This document shows, piece after piece, positions 47,615 to 56,833 of a stretch of DNA of 59,340 nt (its first letter is position 1; each line of letters starts with the position of its first letter). The notes under the pieces were generated by a model. That model searched no databases, was not told the DNA's origin, and saw only the letters and a program-made list of their open reading frames with translations. The position numbers and the translations under genes were made by a program. Source of the stretch: an uncultured Maricaulis sp. (lineage in GTDB: Bacteria > Pseudomonadota > Alphaproteobacteria > Caulobacterales > Maricaulaceae); assembly GCF_905480005.1 (NCBI RefSeq), contig NZ_CAJQOO010000002.1:1-59340 (forward strand). Direction: 5' to 3'.

Positions 47615-48652
47615 CTAAATAATCTCGTCTTCGTCGAACAGCGGATCATTGCCCAGGGCCTCGCCGAGCTGGACCATGGGTTCCTCATTGCGACGCTTGA
47701 GGATTTCCGCGATGTGGACCACCGCATCCCCCTCATTGACGATGGGCAGCACGGTGCGGCCGATGATCAGCCCGTCACAGGGCGCGGTGATCTCGACTTC
47801 CTGCGTTCCCAACGGATCCGACAGGGTGGCAATCAGCGTGCCCTCCTCGACATGCTCACCGCAATCACGATGCATGCGCAGGACGCCGCCCATCGAGGCT
47901 CTCGCCCAGCTCGACTTATCGCCGATCTCCGAGCGCAGCGTCGCCTTGAGGCGCTTGTCCGCGCGCAGCATCCCCAGCTTGCCCAGCACGCGCAATATGC
48001 CCTTCACGCCCATGCGCAGCGCGGTCTCGTCAAAGCGCAGCGCCTCGCCGCTTTCATAGACGATGACCGGGATGTCGCGTTTCTGCGCCGCTTCGCGCAG
48101 CGAGCCGTCGCGCAGGGAAGAGTGGACGATGACCGGGGCGGCAAATTCCTGGGCCAGCTCCAGCGCTTTGGGCACTTTGGTATCGACGCGGATCTGCGGG
48201 AGATTGGTGCGGTTGACCGCCGCCGAATGGAGATCGATGCCGGCCTCGCAGCGTGCAACCACTTCGGTCATGAAGATATCCGCCAGTCGCGCAGCCAGCG
48301 AACCGGTTGGAGCGCCCGGGAAGGAGCGGTTGAGGTCACGCCGGTCGGGCAGATAGCGTGAATGGCTGATGAAGCCGTAGGTATTGACCACCGGGACACA
48401 GATCAGCGTGCCGGCGATCGAGCGCATTTGCGGTGTCCGGATCAGGCGGCGGATCATCTCCACGCCAATGATCTCGTCGCCATGAATGGCCGCCGAGACA
48501 AAGATGACGGGCCCGGGGCGCTTGCCATGCAGGACCTGCACGGAGAGTGACATCGGGGTGTGATCGGAGAGTACCGAAACCGGAATCTGGACAATCCGGG
48601 TCGTTCCCGGCGCGACGCTCTCACCGGCAATCTCGAAGGGCGCGCGCGTCAT
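47615..48652 (-). CDS. succinylglutamate desuccinylase/aspartoacylase-family M14 metallohydrolase
   Basis: A 345-residue zinc carboxypeptidase-fold enzyme of the AstE/AspA branch. Zinc ligands are His57 and Glu60 in HGDE and His142 in DLHSA. Substrate residues [10 protein letters not shown] (104-113) are also typical. The C-terminal 80 residues form a lipoyl-like barrel ([25 protein letters not shown]), seen in several bacterial members. No signal peptide is present. It overlaps rimK by four bases, so the pair is coupled. Given that partner, removal of added glutamates, or supply or trimming of a glutamate conjugate, is a reasonable but unproven role. Confidence 0.88.
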   Translation of the reverse strand: MTRAPFEIAGESVAPGTTRIVQIPVSVLSDHTPMSLSVQVLHGKRPGPVIFVSAAIHGDEIIGVEMIRRLIRTPQMRSIAGTLICVPVVNTYGFISHSRYLPDRRDLNRSFPGAPTGSLAARLADIFMTEVVARCEAGIDLHSAAVNRTNLPQIRVDTKVPKALELAQEFAAPVIVHSSLRDGSLREAAQKRDIPVIVYESGEALRFDETALRMGVKGILRVLGKLGMLRADKRLKATLRSEIGDKSSWARASMGGVLRMHRDCGEHVEEGTLIATLSDPLGTQEVEITAPCDGLIIGRTVLPIVNEGDAVVHIAEILKRRNEEPMVQLGEALGNDPLFDEDEII

Positions 48653-49554
48653 CCTTTTCCGCGGGTCTTTGTCTTGCCTGCCACGGCTTTCTTCTCGATG
48701 AAATCGATGATCTTGTCGGCCACATCGACGCCGGTGGCGCCCTCAATGCCTTCCAGACCAGGAGAGGAATTCACTTCCATGATGAGCGGGCCGTGATTGC
48801 CGCGCAGCATGTCGACCCCGGCCATGTTCAACCCCATCACCTTGGCCGCGCGGACTGCCGTGGACCGCTCTTCCGGCGTCAGTTTGATTTTCGAAGCAGA
48901 GCCGCCGCGATGCAGGTTGGAGCGGAAATCGCCGTCGGCACCCTGGCGTTTCATGGCCGCCACGACCTTGTCGCCCACGACAATGGTCCGGATGTCGGCG
49001 CCGCCCGCTTCCTTGATGAATTCCTGGACGAGAATATCGACTTTGGCACCGCGGAAGGCCTCGATCACCGACTTGGCCGAGCGCCGCGTTTCCGCCAGCA
49101 CGACGCCGACGCCCTGAGTGCCCTCGAGCAGTTTGATCACCACCGGCTCACCGCCGACAATGTCCAGCACGTCATCGGTCATCGAGGTGTCATGGGCGAA
49201 AGCCGAGACCGGCAGTCCGAGCCCGGCCCGCGCCAGGAGTTGCAGCGAGCGCAACTTGTCCCGCGAGCGACCGATGGCGACCGATTCATTGGCCGACCAC
49301 ACACCCATCATCTCGAACTGGCGCACCACCGCCATGCCATAGCCGGTGATGGAGGCACCGATGCGCGGAATGATGGCGTCATAGCCGAACAGGACGCGGC
49401 CCTGATAACGCACTTCAGGACGATGCGAGGTGATGTTCATATACATGCGCAGCGTGTCGTAGATATCGATCTCGTGACCGCGCGCCTCGGCCGCCGCGAC
49501 CAGCCTCTTGTGGGAATAGAGGTTGGGATTACGGGCCAGCATGAGCAATTTCAT
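48649..49554 (-). CDS. rimK: RimK-type alpha-L-glutamate ligase
   Basis: RimK is an ATP-grasp ligase that adds glutamates to the C terminus of ribosomal protein S6 and can make poly-glutamate. From the ATG at 49554 the protein has 301 residues, one more than E. coli RimK. Motifs are [33 protein letters not shown] (ATP loop), [37 protein letters not shown], and the metal site [14 protein letters not shown]. An upstream in-frame ATG at 49632 would overlap rimB and is rejected. It lies 59 bases after rimB and overlaps the M14 gene. Confidence 0.92.
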   Translation of the reverse strand: MKLLMLARNPNLYSHKRLVAAAEARGHEIDIYDTLRMYMNITSHRPEVRYQGRVLFGYDAIIPRIGASITGYGMAVVRQFEMMGVWSANESVAIGRSRDKLRSLQLLARAGLGLPVSAFAHDTSMTDDVLDIVGGEPVVIKLLEGTQGVGVVLAETRRSAKSVIEAFRGAKVDILVQEFIKEAGGADIRTIVVGDKVVAAMKRQGADGDFRSNLHRGGSASKIKLTPEERSTAVRAAKVMGLNMAGVDMLRGNHGPLIMEVNSSPGLEGIEGATGVDVADKIIDFIEKKAVAGKTKTRGKG

Positions 49555-49613
49555 CAGGAATTTCTCCGGGGTGGCGGTGTGTCGGATTTGGGTAGCACGA
49601 ATACCGGCGCGGC

Positions 49614-50087
49614 CTAAGCCGATGTCGGGCACAGATAGGATTTTGACGGATTGACCAGGGCGCGCGGCTTCAAGGCCGTCCGTCCGACCAGCATTCGGAA
49701 GCCCATTTCATCTCGCCTTGTCAACGTCAACTCGATCGGCCAGACGTGGTCACCGACGCGCAGCGGCGTGCGGATCACATAGCGTTTCTGCTGCTGACCG
49801 TTCGAGCTCTTGATAGTGCGGCTGTCAATGACCCTGGCCTCGCAGGCGATGCAGGTCTTGTTGTCGCCCTGATTGGGGTGAAGCTCGAACCGCACCCAGG
49901 CCTCGCCCTCGCGCTCGAAGGGCTGGATTTCCCAGGCATGGATGGCCGAGGTCCGCGCGCCGGTATCAATCTTGGCTTTTATCCGGGCATCGCCCAGCTC
50001 TGGCAGCCCCACCCATTCGCGCCAACCGACGACGATTGCCGGCGCGCGCAAAGTCGTGCCGGATTTGGATTTTGTCTTGCGAACCAT
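49614..50087 (-). CDS. rimB: retropepsin-like protease RimB (DUF785 family)
   Basis: A 157-residue protein with one aspartic-protease half-site: [15 protein letters not shown], where DTGA (41-44) is the catalytic motif. The conserved [16 protein letters not shown] segment closes the barrel. Often annotated 'ATP-dependent zinc protease', the family was linked to RimK in the Pseudomonas rimABK operon, where RimB modulates RimK activity. Here it is the first gene of a rimB-rimK-M14 transcript. The basic N terminus (VRKTKSKSG) starts at an ATG at 50087. An open frame extends to 50231 but includes repeat sequence. Confidence 0.88.
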   Translation of the reverse strand: MVRKTKSKSGTTLRAPAIVVGWREWVGLPELGDARIKAKIDTGARTSAIHAWEIQPFEREGEAWVRFELHPNQGDNKTCIACEARVIDSRTIKSSNGQQQKRYVIRTPLRVGDHVWPIELTLTRRDEMGFRMLVGRTALKPRALVNPSKSYLCPTSA

Positions 50088-50201
50088 GGCTCTGGCACAC
50101 CCGTCAGTCAGTCGCGGATATGCAAGCACCGGCGCGCGGGAAAAGGCAAGCGGGAAGGGATTGGGGCAATGACCTTTCCCTTCCGCAACGCTGCAATCTC
50201 T

Positions 50202-50243
50202 GTCATCCCTAGGTGACCGCAATGCAGTCATCCGGGGGATCTC
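50202..50243. repeat. GTCATCC-type repeat, degenerate copy
   Basis: GTCATCCCTAGG opens a 42-base unit that contains GCAGTCATCCGGGGGAT, matching the core of the copy at 991-1035, but it lacks the closing GATGAC. It looks like a decayed or truncated member, between rimB and the next gene. Confidence 0.55.
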
Positions 50244-50291
50244 AGCCAGTCCGCGTCTTGGAATTGCCGCAGCCTTGGTGCTTCACGCCCC

Positions 50292-50960
50292 TCAATCGCC
50301 GATCCAGAAGGCAAAACTCGCCGGCTGCGTGTCGCCATTCAGCGTCGCGGTGCCGACCAGCAATTCGCCGATCGCGTCGGCCCCAGCCTGCCAGTCGGAC
50401 AATGCGCCCGGGGCGTAGTCGGCCTCGATGACCAGGGTTCCGACATCCGGGTCGGAGGCGGTGATCACGACACCCGCATCGGTAATGGCGGCGCTGTCGA
50501 TCGTCATGGCATAGAGGCGGAAATACGGGCCGTACTCATTCTCACCGAGCTGATCGCTGGTATCTTCCAAGGCCAGGCGCACATAGGCCGGCTCGTCGCA
50601 TTCCGGCATGGCCGGCCACAGCTCGACATTCTCCAGCACCATGTCGCCAAAGCGGATCGCCTCATTGGCGATGAAATAGCCCGATTGCGTGCCGGTAACC
50701 GTGTAAACGATGTCGCCGGGCACGGGATCATAGATGGCATCGCCGTCGCCGGCATTGTCGCCGGCATCGTCAATGATGTCGGTTTGCGGTGCGTCGCCCA
50801 GCGGATCAGCGGGAACACTGTCGACGACCGGTGCGGGATCCGGCGCGAGAGTCGCGTCCGCGCCGGCCGGTGCCGGACTGTCATCGCCGACGCCGAAATA
50901 CAGGCTCGCCCCGAGCCCGCCAAGCACAACAAGACTGATGATATTCAATGTGGTTTTCAT
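50292..50960 (-). CDS. hypothetical membrane-anchored protein, 222 aa
   Basis: An unrecognised protein. Residues 1-23 form one hydrophobic anchor or uncleaved signal (MKTTLNIISLVVLGGLGASL). A low-complexity Asp-, Pro- and Ala-rich linker (about 26-75) follows, then an acidic globular domain with two cysteines and many aromatic residues (about 85-222) ending FAFWIGD. It is probably periplasmic and tethered to the inner membrane. A GGGGGG run sits before the ATG at 50960. Function unknown. Confidence 0.7.
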   Translation of the reverse strand: MKTTLNIISLVVLGGLGASLYFGVGDDSPAPAGADATLAPDPAPVVDSVPADPLGDAPQTDIIDDAGDNAGDGDAIYDPVPGDIVYTVTGTQSGYFIANEAIRFGDMVLENVELWPAMPECDEPAYVRLALEDTSDQLGENEYGPYFRLYAMTIDSAAITDAGVVITASDPDVGTLVIEADYAPGALSDWQAGADAIGELLVGTATLNGDTQPASFAFWIGD

Positions 50961-51026
50961 GTCTGCCCCCCTGCAAGACACCGAAGACGCTACACCGTCA
51001 CCGCGATAGCGGGAAGCGCATTCGCG

Positions 51027-51980
51027 TCAGGAGGGAGTGGCGGCCTTGCGCCGGGCGACCCAGATTTTCATGGTCAGCTGCCCGGTCGGCTCTTCCGGAT
51101 GCAGAGCGCTTTGATGCGCCAGTTCCAGACCGGCATGTCCGATCAGGTCGGACATCTCCTCATCGGCAAAGCCGAGGCGGCGGTGGAAATGATCCTCGCG
51201 CAGATTCTCCAGCTGGTGCGGCGCGAAATCGACGATCAGGAGATTACCGCCCGGCTTCAGCACGCGGGCGCATTCATCCACGGCCAGCGCGGGGTCTTCC
51301 AGATAATGCAGGACCTGATGCACGGTCACCAGGTCGGCGACCGCCGAATCGAAAGGCAGAGCCCCGACATCAGCATGGCGAACCGAGCAATGCCTCAGAC
51401 CGGCGCCCTCGAGGTTGAGGCGGGCGACATTGAGCATGGAGTGATTGATATCAACACCGATGCCGCGCTCGACCCGGTCCGAGAATAGCTCCAGCACGCG
51501 CCCCGTGCCGACACCGACATCGATCATCAGGCCAAAGGGGCCCGGCCCGGCCAGCTCGCGCATGGCGGCCTCGACCTTGTGATCGGCGAGATGAAGGGAG
51601 CGGATCGTGTCCCAGTCCTCCGCCACGCTTTCGAAATAAGCCTGGGCAGCCTGGGCACGCGCCTTCTTGATCGCATCCAGGCGCGACACGTCGCGGGTCA
51701 GGACGGCGTCGTCTTCGGGCACCAGCTCATTCGCCATCTGCGCGAGTTTGCGACCGCCGCCGGCATCGGTCAGGCGGTAGAAAACATAGGCACCTTCAGG
51801 CAGACGCTCGGCCAGTCCGGCATCGGTGAGGAGTTTGAGATGGCGTGAAACGCGCGGCTGGCTCTGGCCGAGAATCGACACCAGTTCGGACACGGTCAGC
51901 TCACCCCGCGACAGCAGGGTGACGATGCGCAGCCGCGTCGGTTCGGCAAGCGCTTTGAGCTGAGTGACGAGAGCGTCCAT
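51027..51980 (-). CDS. ArsR-family HTH fused to a SAM-dependent methyltransferase
   Basis: A 317-residue fusion. Residues 1-90 are an ArsR winged helix (LAEPTRLRIVTLLSRGELTVSELVSIL; recognition helix QSQPRVSRHLKLL) without the metal-binding ELCVC motif. Residues about 130-310 form a class I methyltransferase: SAM loop DVGVGTGRVLEL, acidic GVDINHSM, and VHQVLHYLEDP. In other alphaproteobacteria this fusion sits near metF/metH, but no methionine gene is adjacent here. The SAM fold may serve as a ligand sensor. It is divergent from the D-amino-acid dehydrogenase across about 100 bases. Confidence 0.9.
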   Translation of the reverse strand: MDALVTQLKALAEPTRLRIVTLLSRGELTVSELVSILGQSQPRVSRHLKLLTDAGLAERLPEGAYVFYRLTDAGGGRKLAQMANELVPEDDAVLTRDVSRLDAIKKARAQAAQAYFESVAEDWDTIRSLHLADHKVEAAMRELAGPGPFGLMIDVGVGTGRVLELFSDRVERGIGVDINHSMLNVARLNLEGAGLRHCSVRHADVGALPFDSAVADLVTVHQVLHYLEDPALAVDECARVLKPGGNLLIVDFAPHQLENLREDHFHRRLGFADEEMSDLIGHAGLELAHQSALHPEEPTGQLTMKIWVARRKAATPS

Positions 51981-52079
51981 GGAATCCCGGGCAAGACCTG
52001 CAGAATATGCCTTGCTTTTATCTGTATCCCCACGAAGTTCAAACCGAGCCGCTCAGGACGGTCGACTCGGGAGTATTTC

Positions 52080-53348
52080 GTGGCCAATCAGGAAGTGATC
52101 ATTATCGGAGCCGGTCTGGCCGGTGTCTGCACGGCCTACGCCCTGCGCGAGCGCGGACATGATGTTCTCGTCCTCGACGCGCATGAGGGTCCGGCACGGG
52201 AGACCAGCTTCGCCAATGCCGGCGCGCTGACGCCGTCCGAACCGGAGCCCTGGAATGCACCCGGCGTGCATTGGCAATTGCTCGCCTCCCTGCCCGACCC
52301 CCATTCGGCAATGAAACTGCGCCTGGCGCCGCTGCCCGGACTGGTGCCCTGGGGGCTCAAATTCCTCGCCAACTCGACCCGCAAACGCTTCGAGGCGGCC
52401 TCGCTCGCCAATTTTGCCCTGTCGCGCTATTCGCTGGCCTGCACCCGGGCGGCGCGCGACACGCACCAGCTGGACTTCGCCAATCTCGCCCGCGGGACCA
52501 TGAAGGTCTGCCGGGATGCCCAGGCCCTGGAACCGGCCCGCCAGGCGAGCCAGGCCCTCGCCGATGCCGGTCTGCGCTTCGAGATTCTTGACCGCGCCGC
52601 CACGATTGCGCGCGAACCGATGCTGGCGGACGTCGCCGAGGATCTCGCCGGCGCGATCTATTACCCCGATGATGAGAGCGGCGACGCCCATCGCTTCACG
52701 GTGGGACTGGCAGAAGTGGCGCGCACTGCCGGCGTGCGCTTCGAGTATGAGTCCCCGGTCTCCAGCCTGATCGACCGGGCCGGCCGCATCACCGGCGTGC
52801 GCACCGAGACCGAGGAGATCGAGGCCGACCAGATCGTCCTCGCCACCGGTCATGCCTCGCACCGCCTGCTCACCCCGCTCGGACTGCATGTCCCGGTGCG
52901 ACCGGTTAAGGGGTATTCGCTCAGCCTCGACATGTCGGCACTCGACCAGCGCCCCTCCCTGCCTGTGGTCGACGAGGCGCTGCACGCCATTGTCAGCCCG
53001 CTGGGCGACACGCTGCGCATCGCCGGAACGGCCGAGTTTGCCGGCGAAGACCGGACCCTGCGCGGCGAACGCGTCGACAATCTCCGGCAATTGCTGACCC
53101 GCCTCTATCCGGCCCTGGCCGAGCATCTCCTCACCGGCGAGCAGAAACCCTGGTGCGGATTCCGGCCGATGTCGGCAGATGGACGCCCCTTTATCGGCGA
53201 AACCCGGGCGGAAGGCTTGTGGATCAATGCCGGCCACGGTCATCTCGGATGGACCCAGGCCATGGGGTCGGCGGGCCTTCTGGCCGCCCTGCTGGACGGG
53301 GAAACACCGCTCGTCCCGGCCGAACCATTCTCGGCGAAGCGCTTCTAG
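52080..53348 (+). CDS. dadA: D-amino-acid dehydrogenase (DadA-like FAD oxidoreductase)
   Basis: A 422-residue flavoprotein of the DAO family. The dinucleotide loop IIIGAGLAGVCTAYAL (GxGxxG at 10-15) is followed by the DadA signature ARETSFANAGALTPSEPEPW. The C-terminal FAD motif is WCGFRPMSADGRPFIG, then WINAGHGHLGWTQAMGSA. DadA oxidises D-amino acids, mainly D-Ala, to keto acids at the membrane face. Wall turnover could supply the substrate. GTG is the start, with GGGAG eight bases upstream. No alanine racemase is adjacent. Confidence 0.87.
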   Translation: MANQEVIIIGAGLAGVCTAYALRERGHDVLVLDAHEGPARETSFANAGALTPSEPEPWNAPGVHWQLLASLPDPHSAMKLRLAPLPGLVPWGLKFLANSTRKRFEAASLANFALSRYSLACTRAARDTHQLDFANLARGTMKVCRDAQALEPARQASQALADAGLRFEILDRAATIAREPMLADVAEDLAGAIYYPDDESGDAHRFTVGLAEVARTAGVRFEYESPVSSLIDRAGRITGVRTETEEIEADQIVLATGHASHRLLTPLGLHVPVRPVKGYSLSLDMSALDQRPSLPVVDEALHAIVSPLGDTLRIAGTAEFAGEDRTLRGERVDNLRQLLTRLYPALAEHLLTGEQKPWCGFRPMSADGRPFIGETRAEGLWINAGHGHLGWTQAMGSAGLLAALLDGETPLVPAEPFSAKRF

Positions 53349-53466
53349 GCTTGGCGAACCCTCCTCGCGCGTGAATTCAATTCATTGATTTGTAACACAT
53401 TTTCAGATTGACCGCGCGCTATGGTTGTGCCGCCAGCAATGCGAGTTCAAATATTGGGGATGTTCA

Positions 53467-54168
53467 ATGCGTAAGTTTCTTGCTGTGCTTGCACTGCTTG
53501 CCACATCGGCGTGCGCCACGCCGTATGTCGCGATTCCGTACGAGGCGGACCAGAATCCGGTTGCCACCATCACGCTGATCGAAGACGTCGGCAGCGCGAA
53601 TGTGATGGCCTATGAATTTGCCTCCGCCGGCGGCAATTTCGGGCTCGTCGGCGCGATCGTCGATGCCGGCGTCCAGAGCAGTCGCCGCGCCCGCGTTGAA
53701 GAAGTGCTCGAGAATGCCGGCTTCGACGCCCAGGCCTTCTTTCGCACACGCCTGACCGAAGAACTGGAAGCGCTCGGCTATGCCGTCGAGATCGCCCAGA
53801 TCGATGGTCGCAATCGTGCCGATCTGATGGAAACCTATCCTGATGATGGCGACGAGGTTCAGGCCTATCTGGACACCGTGCTCCGCTCCTACGGCTTCGT
53901 GTCGGCCGGCGCCGGCACCCCGTTCCGCCCGCACGCCTCGGTCGAGGCCCAATTGGTCAATCCGGACACGGACGCCGTCTTGATGCGCAATGCCGTGATC
54001 TATGCCTCGGTCGGTCAGCCGCAGGGCCAGATCGTGCTGTCGCCGAACCCGCGCCATGTCTACAATAATCGCGAGGAATTGCTGGAAGATCCGGATCGCC
54101 TCGTGGACGCCGTGCGCGCAGCCATCTCGGAGACCGCGGTGACCGTCGCCCGGTTGCTCGCGCCATGA
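53467..54168 (+). CDS. lipoprotein of unknown function, 233 aa
   Basis: A lipoprotein: the signal MRKFLAVLALLATSAC places the lipidated Cys at 16. The mature protein opens ATPYVAIPYEAD and holds a mixed alpha/beta domain without recognised motifs. A helix (SSRRARVEEVLENAGF) and a GYAVEIAQIDGRNRAD strand recall surface or secretion accessory lipoproteins, but I cannot name the family. It has its own 118-base upstream gap. Its stop codon overlaps the next start (ATGA), so the two lipoproteins are made together and may act together in the envelope. Confidence 0.75.
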   Translation: MRKFLAVLALLATSACATPYVAIPYEADQNPVATITLIEDVGSANVMAYEFASAGGNFGLVGAIVDAGVQSSRRARVEEVLENAGFDAQAFFRTRLTEELEALGYAVEIAQIDGRNRADLMETYPDDGDEVQAYLDTVLRSYGFVSAGAGTPFRPHASVEAQLVNPDTDAVLMRNAVIYASVGQPQGQIVLSPNPRHVYNNREELLEDPDRLVDAVRAAISETAVTVARLLAP

Positions 54169-54806
54169 GCCGCGCCATCGTGAAACCCGGTATCGCCGTC
54201 CTGGCCCTGGCAAGTTTCGCCACGGCCTGCGCCACGCCGCCGCCGCCACCGGTGGCGGTGATGGCGCCGCCGGCCGGCCCGTGTGACGAGAGCATGGGCA
54301 TCGAGGCGCCCCTGCTGCTGGAAGTACCGAACCCCAACCGGGCCTCGGTCATGGCGGCAGACGTCACGGCTGAAACCGCCTGCTGGTCCAATCCCGAGAC
54401 CGGGATCAACACGCCCTATGTCATTGCCCAGTTGCCGCAGAGCGAGTCCCAGCTCCTGCTGACCGTGATCGCTCCGCTCGACCGGCTGCGCACGCTGGCA
54501 ACCGACGTCCGCACCCTGGATGCCAACGGACAGGTTGTCCGCCATTTCGAGCGTGATCGCTTCGTGACCCTCGGCGATGGCTATTCCTTGCAGCTGACGC
54601 CGCGCGCGGAAGAGGCAATGGTCGCTGTATCCGTCGATCCGGAACTCGTTGGCCTGACCCATGAGAGCATCGAGATGGGGATTTCCACCAGCCAGGTTTA
54701 TACCGGCTATGGCACCGCCACGATGTATCACGGACACGACCTGCAGACCGAGCGCAGCTACTCGTTCGAGGGGCGCGTGGTCTTTCGTTTGCTGAACGTC
54801 GAATAA
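54165..54806 (+). CDS. lipoprotein of unknown function, 213 aa
   Basis: The second lipoprotein of a coupled pair. The signal ends SFATAC (Cys22), and the mature part opens ATPPPPPVAV. The mature N terminus (ACATP) echoes that of the upstream lipoprotein. The rest is a beta-rich domain with a YSLQLTPRAEEAMVAVSVD segment; a distant likeness to MalM-type periplasmic proteins crossed my mind but is not secure. A strong hairpin terminator follows 22 bases after the stop codon. Confidence 0.75.
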   Translation: MSRAIVKPGIAVLALASFATACATPPPPPVAVMAPPAGPCDESMGIEAPLLLEVPNPNRASVMAADVTAETACWSNPETGINTPYVIAQLPQSESQLLLTVIAPLDRLRTLATDVRTLDANGQVVRHFERDRFVTLGDGYSLQLTPRAEEAMVAVSVDPELVGLTHESIEMGISTSQVYTGYGTATMYHGHDLQTERSYSFEGRVVFRLLNVE

Positions 54807-54828
54807 TCGACCGGGTCACGCTGAACAG

Positions 54829-54859
54829 ACAGCCGCCGCGACGCCATCGCGGCGGCTGT
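54829..54859. terminator. strong hairpin terminator between convergent genes
   Basis: A perfect 13-bp stem, ACAGCCGCCGCGA with TCGCGGCGGCTGT, around a five-base loop. It lies between the lipoprotein stop codon (54806) and the end of the MarR-type gene (54863). T-richness is modest on either side (TCCTT, or TTCAGCGTG reversed), but the stem is one of the strongest in the window and could serve both genes. Confidence 0.75.
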
Positions 54860-54862
54860 TCC

Positions 54863-55378
54863 TTATCCGGAGCCCGTCGGCCGCAAGGCCCGCATGCGTG
54901 ATGCGAAACCCTCCCGGTCGAGCGCGGCGTCGAAAGCCTGGGCGGCCGCAAACAGGTCAACACCCGCTTCGTCGAACAGACCGGCAAGGACCTCGCCTGC
55001 ATCCGCCATGTAACGCTCGATCCGGGCCGCGTCGGCACGCCCGGCCGAAGTGAGCCCGAGCGGCTTGCGTCGGGCATCGCCGGGATCCTCGCCACGCGCA
55101 AGGAAGCCCAGCGCGTCCAGGGCGCGCGCGGTCTTGATCACTGCGGCATGAGTCACACCAAGCCGGCGGGCCAGCTCGGTCACGCTCTGATCGGAACGGG
55201 CCAGCAAGATGATCATTGAGAAGCTCCGCACGGGCGCTCGAATGCCCGCTGCATCGGCCGGACCACTCCCCTCCTCCACGAGACGGTCAACCAGTCGCCC
55301 CAACAGAAGGCCGAGAAAGCCGGGCGCCATTTGGCCATGTATCAGCTGGTCCAGCTCTGCCTGGGACGCGTTCGCCAT
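54863..55378 (-). CDS. MarR-family transcriptional regulator
   Basis: A 171-residue winged-helix repressor. The core is FSMIILLARSDQSVTELARRLGVTHAAVIKTARALDALGFLAR, with the recognition helix at THAAVIKTARAL. A wing follows (GEDPGDARRKPLGLTSAG), and then a C-terminal dimer helix. MarR proteins usually bind a palindrome in a divergent promoter and release it on binding a small ligand. The 63-base gap to the S41-like gene is almost filled by such a palindrome. The ATG at 55378 is preferred because the frame upstream of it runs through that operator. Confidence 0.88.
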   Translation of the reverse strand: MANASQAELDQLIHGQMAPGFLGLLLGRLVDRLVEEGSGPADAAGIRAPVRSFSMIILLARSDQSVTELARRLGVTHAAVIKTARALDALGFLARGEDPGDARRKPLGLTSAGRADAARIERYMADAGEVLAGLFDEAGVDLFAAAQAFDAALDREGFASRMRALRPTGSG

Positions 55379-55397
55379 GGTCGATTGCCTCCTCATT

Positions 55398-55437
55398 CGA
55401 TATACGTTACCAGTAACGTTACCAGTAACGCATATCG
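55398..55437. promoter_or_regulatory. 40-bp composite operator between the marR-type and S41-like genes
   Basis: Two tandem 12-bp units GTTACCAGTAAC (55406-55417 and 55418-55429), each an inverted repeat GTTAC-N2-GTAAC, sit inside a larger dyad whose outer arms CGATATACGTTAC and GTAACGCATATCG differ by one base. It would allow two MarR dimers side by side, covering both promoters. Confidence 0.75.
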
Positions 55438-55441
55438 AGGA

Positions 55442-56776
55442 ATGCGCCCGTTCATGCCAAAAGTCCATGCCTGCATCGCCGCGATCGCCCTGCTTCTCCT
55501 GCCGGCCTGTTCACAGGCGCAGCCCGACAGTTTCGACGCGGCCGCCATCGCAGCAGATGTGACGGAGTGGGAAGACTGGCTGTTCGCAACCCACCCGCAA
55601 CCGGAATTCAGCATGGATGTGGAAGCGGTCCGGGCCGGCTTCGATGCGGTCCGTGACAGACTCAACAAGAACCATACCCGCCGCGAAGCCTGGCTCGCCC
55701 TCGCCGTCCTCAATCCGCATTTCGCCGATGGCCATGTCACCCTGCGCCTGCCGACCGAGGACCATGATGCCTGGCTTGCCGAGGGCGGTTCGGATTTTAC
55801 CTTGCCCGTCCGGATCGAAGGCGACCAATTGCGCGTGGCCGAGACGGTCTCCGCCGACAGCCGCGCCCTGGTCGGCGAACGCATCACAGCCATCAATGGC
55901 CGGCCGGTCGGCCCGCTGATCAGGGCTGCCACTGATCGCGCCAATGGCGACACACCTGGATTGCGCCGCCATATCGTGGAGAGGCGCTTTGCCAGCTATC
56001 TCTGGGCCCTGACCGGCGGGGCGGATGACTGGCAGGTCACCCTGATGTCAGCCGACGGCCAGACACGCACGCTCACGCTCGACCCGCAGCGGGAGCGCGC
56101 AGGAGGGGAGGCCGAGCGTTGGTCTCTGGCATTCAATGGAGACGCCGCGCGCCTCACGCTCAACACATTCGCGCCCACGCTCGAGACTGAGTTCGCCGCC
56201 TTCATCGATGCCAGCTTCGCCGAGATCGCCGAGCGCGGCAGTGACATCCTGGTCATCGATATCAGCGAGAATGGCGGCGGCGCCCACATGTTGTCTGACC
56301 ACTTGTTGAGCTATCTCACCGACCAGCGCCACACACCGCTCTCAGCCGTCACCGCGCGCATCACACCGGAAAACCAGGCCCTGATCCCCGGATCACAGCC
56401 CGGTCAGGTCATCTCCATGCCCTTCGCCCAATGGGTCGAACCACCAGCGGAGCAGCCCTACCGCTTCACCGGACGCGTCGCTTTCCTGGTCGGGGCCGGC
56501 ACCTATTCCCAGGCCATCGTGCTGGCCGCCACGGTCCAGGATTTCGACATCGCCCCTATTGCCGGGCCGGGCACGGAGGGACGGGCCAATTCAACCGGAC
56601 AGGTCCAGTTGCACCGCCTCGCCAATACGGGCCTGGAAGCCGCCGCGCCGATTTATGTCTTCACCCGCGCGTCCGGCGACACCTCCAGCGCACCCATTGT
56701 GCCGGACCTTCCGCTCAGTGGCTCTCGCGAGACGCAGATCGACGCGCTGATCACCCGCCTTCGAACCGAAGAGTGA
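55442..56776 (+). CDS. S41-like (tail-specific protease fold) lipoprotein
   Basis: A 444-residue protein with a lipoprotein signal (IALLLLPAC). An N-terminal helical domain (about 25-110) is followed by a PDZ-like region (ERITAINGRPVGPLI). The C-terminal hydrolase core shows DILVIDISENGGGAHML, FLVGAGTYSQAIVLAATVQDF and IAGPGTEGRANSTGQ. This is the S41 layout, and the Ser in GTYSQA stands where the nucleophile falls. The Lys general base of S41A is not evident, so it may belong to the Ser/Asp/Glu (tricorn-like) S41 group or be non-peptidase. A second Met (55454) is possible. It is probably repressed by the divergent MarR-type protein. Confidence 0.75.
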   Translation: MRPFMPKVHACIAAIALLLLPACSQAQPDSFDAAAIAADVTEWEDWLFATHPQPEFSMDVEAVRAGFDAVRDRLNKNHTRREAWLALAVLNPHFADGHVTLRLPTEDHDAWLAEGGSDFTLPVRIEGDQLRVAETVSADSRALVGERITAINGRPVGPLIRAATDRANGDTPGLRRHIVERRFASYLWALTGGADDWQVTLMSADGQTRTLTLDPQRERAGGEAERWSLAFNGDAARLTLNTFAPTLETEFAAFIDASFAEIAERGSDILVIDISENGGGAHMLSDHLLSYLTDQRHTPLSAVTARITPENQALIPGSQPGQVISMPFAQWVEPPAEQPYRFTGRVAFLVGAGTYSQAIVLAATVQDFDIAPIAGPGTEGRANSTGQVQLHRLANTGLEAAAPIYVFTRASGDTSSAPIVPDLPLSGSRETQIDALITRLRTEE

Positions 56777-56781
56777 TACGA

Positions 56782-56811
56782 AAAAGGCCCGGCGACACCG
56801 CCGGGCCTTTT
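56782..56811 (+). terminator. rho-independent terminator after the S41-like gene
   Basis: GGCCCGGCG (56786-56794) pairs with CGCCGGGCC (56799-56807) around ACAC, with AAAA before and TTTT after. The flanking A and T runs make it usable from both strands, and ettA ends just beyond it on the other strand. Confidence 0.9.
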
Positions 56812-56833
56812 CCTCACATCACGGGCGCGGATT

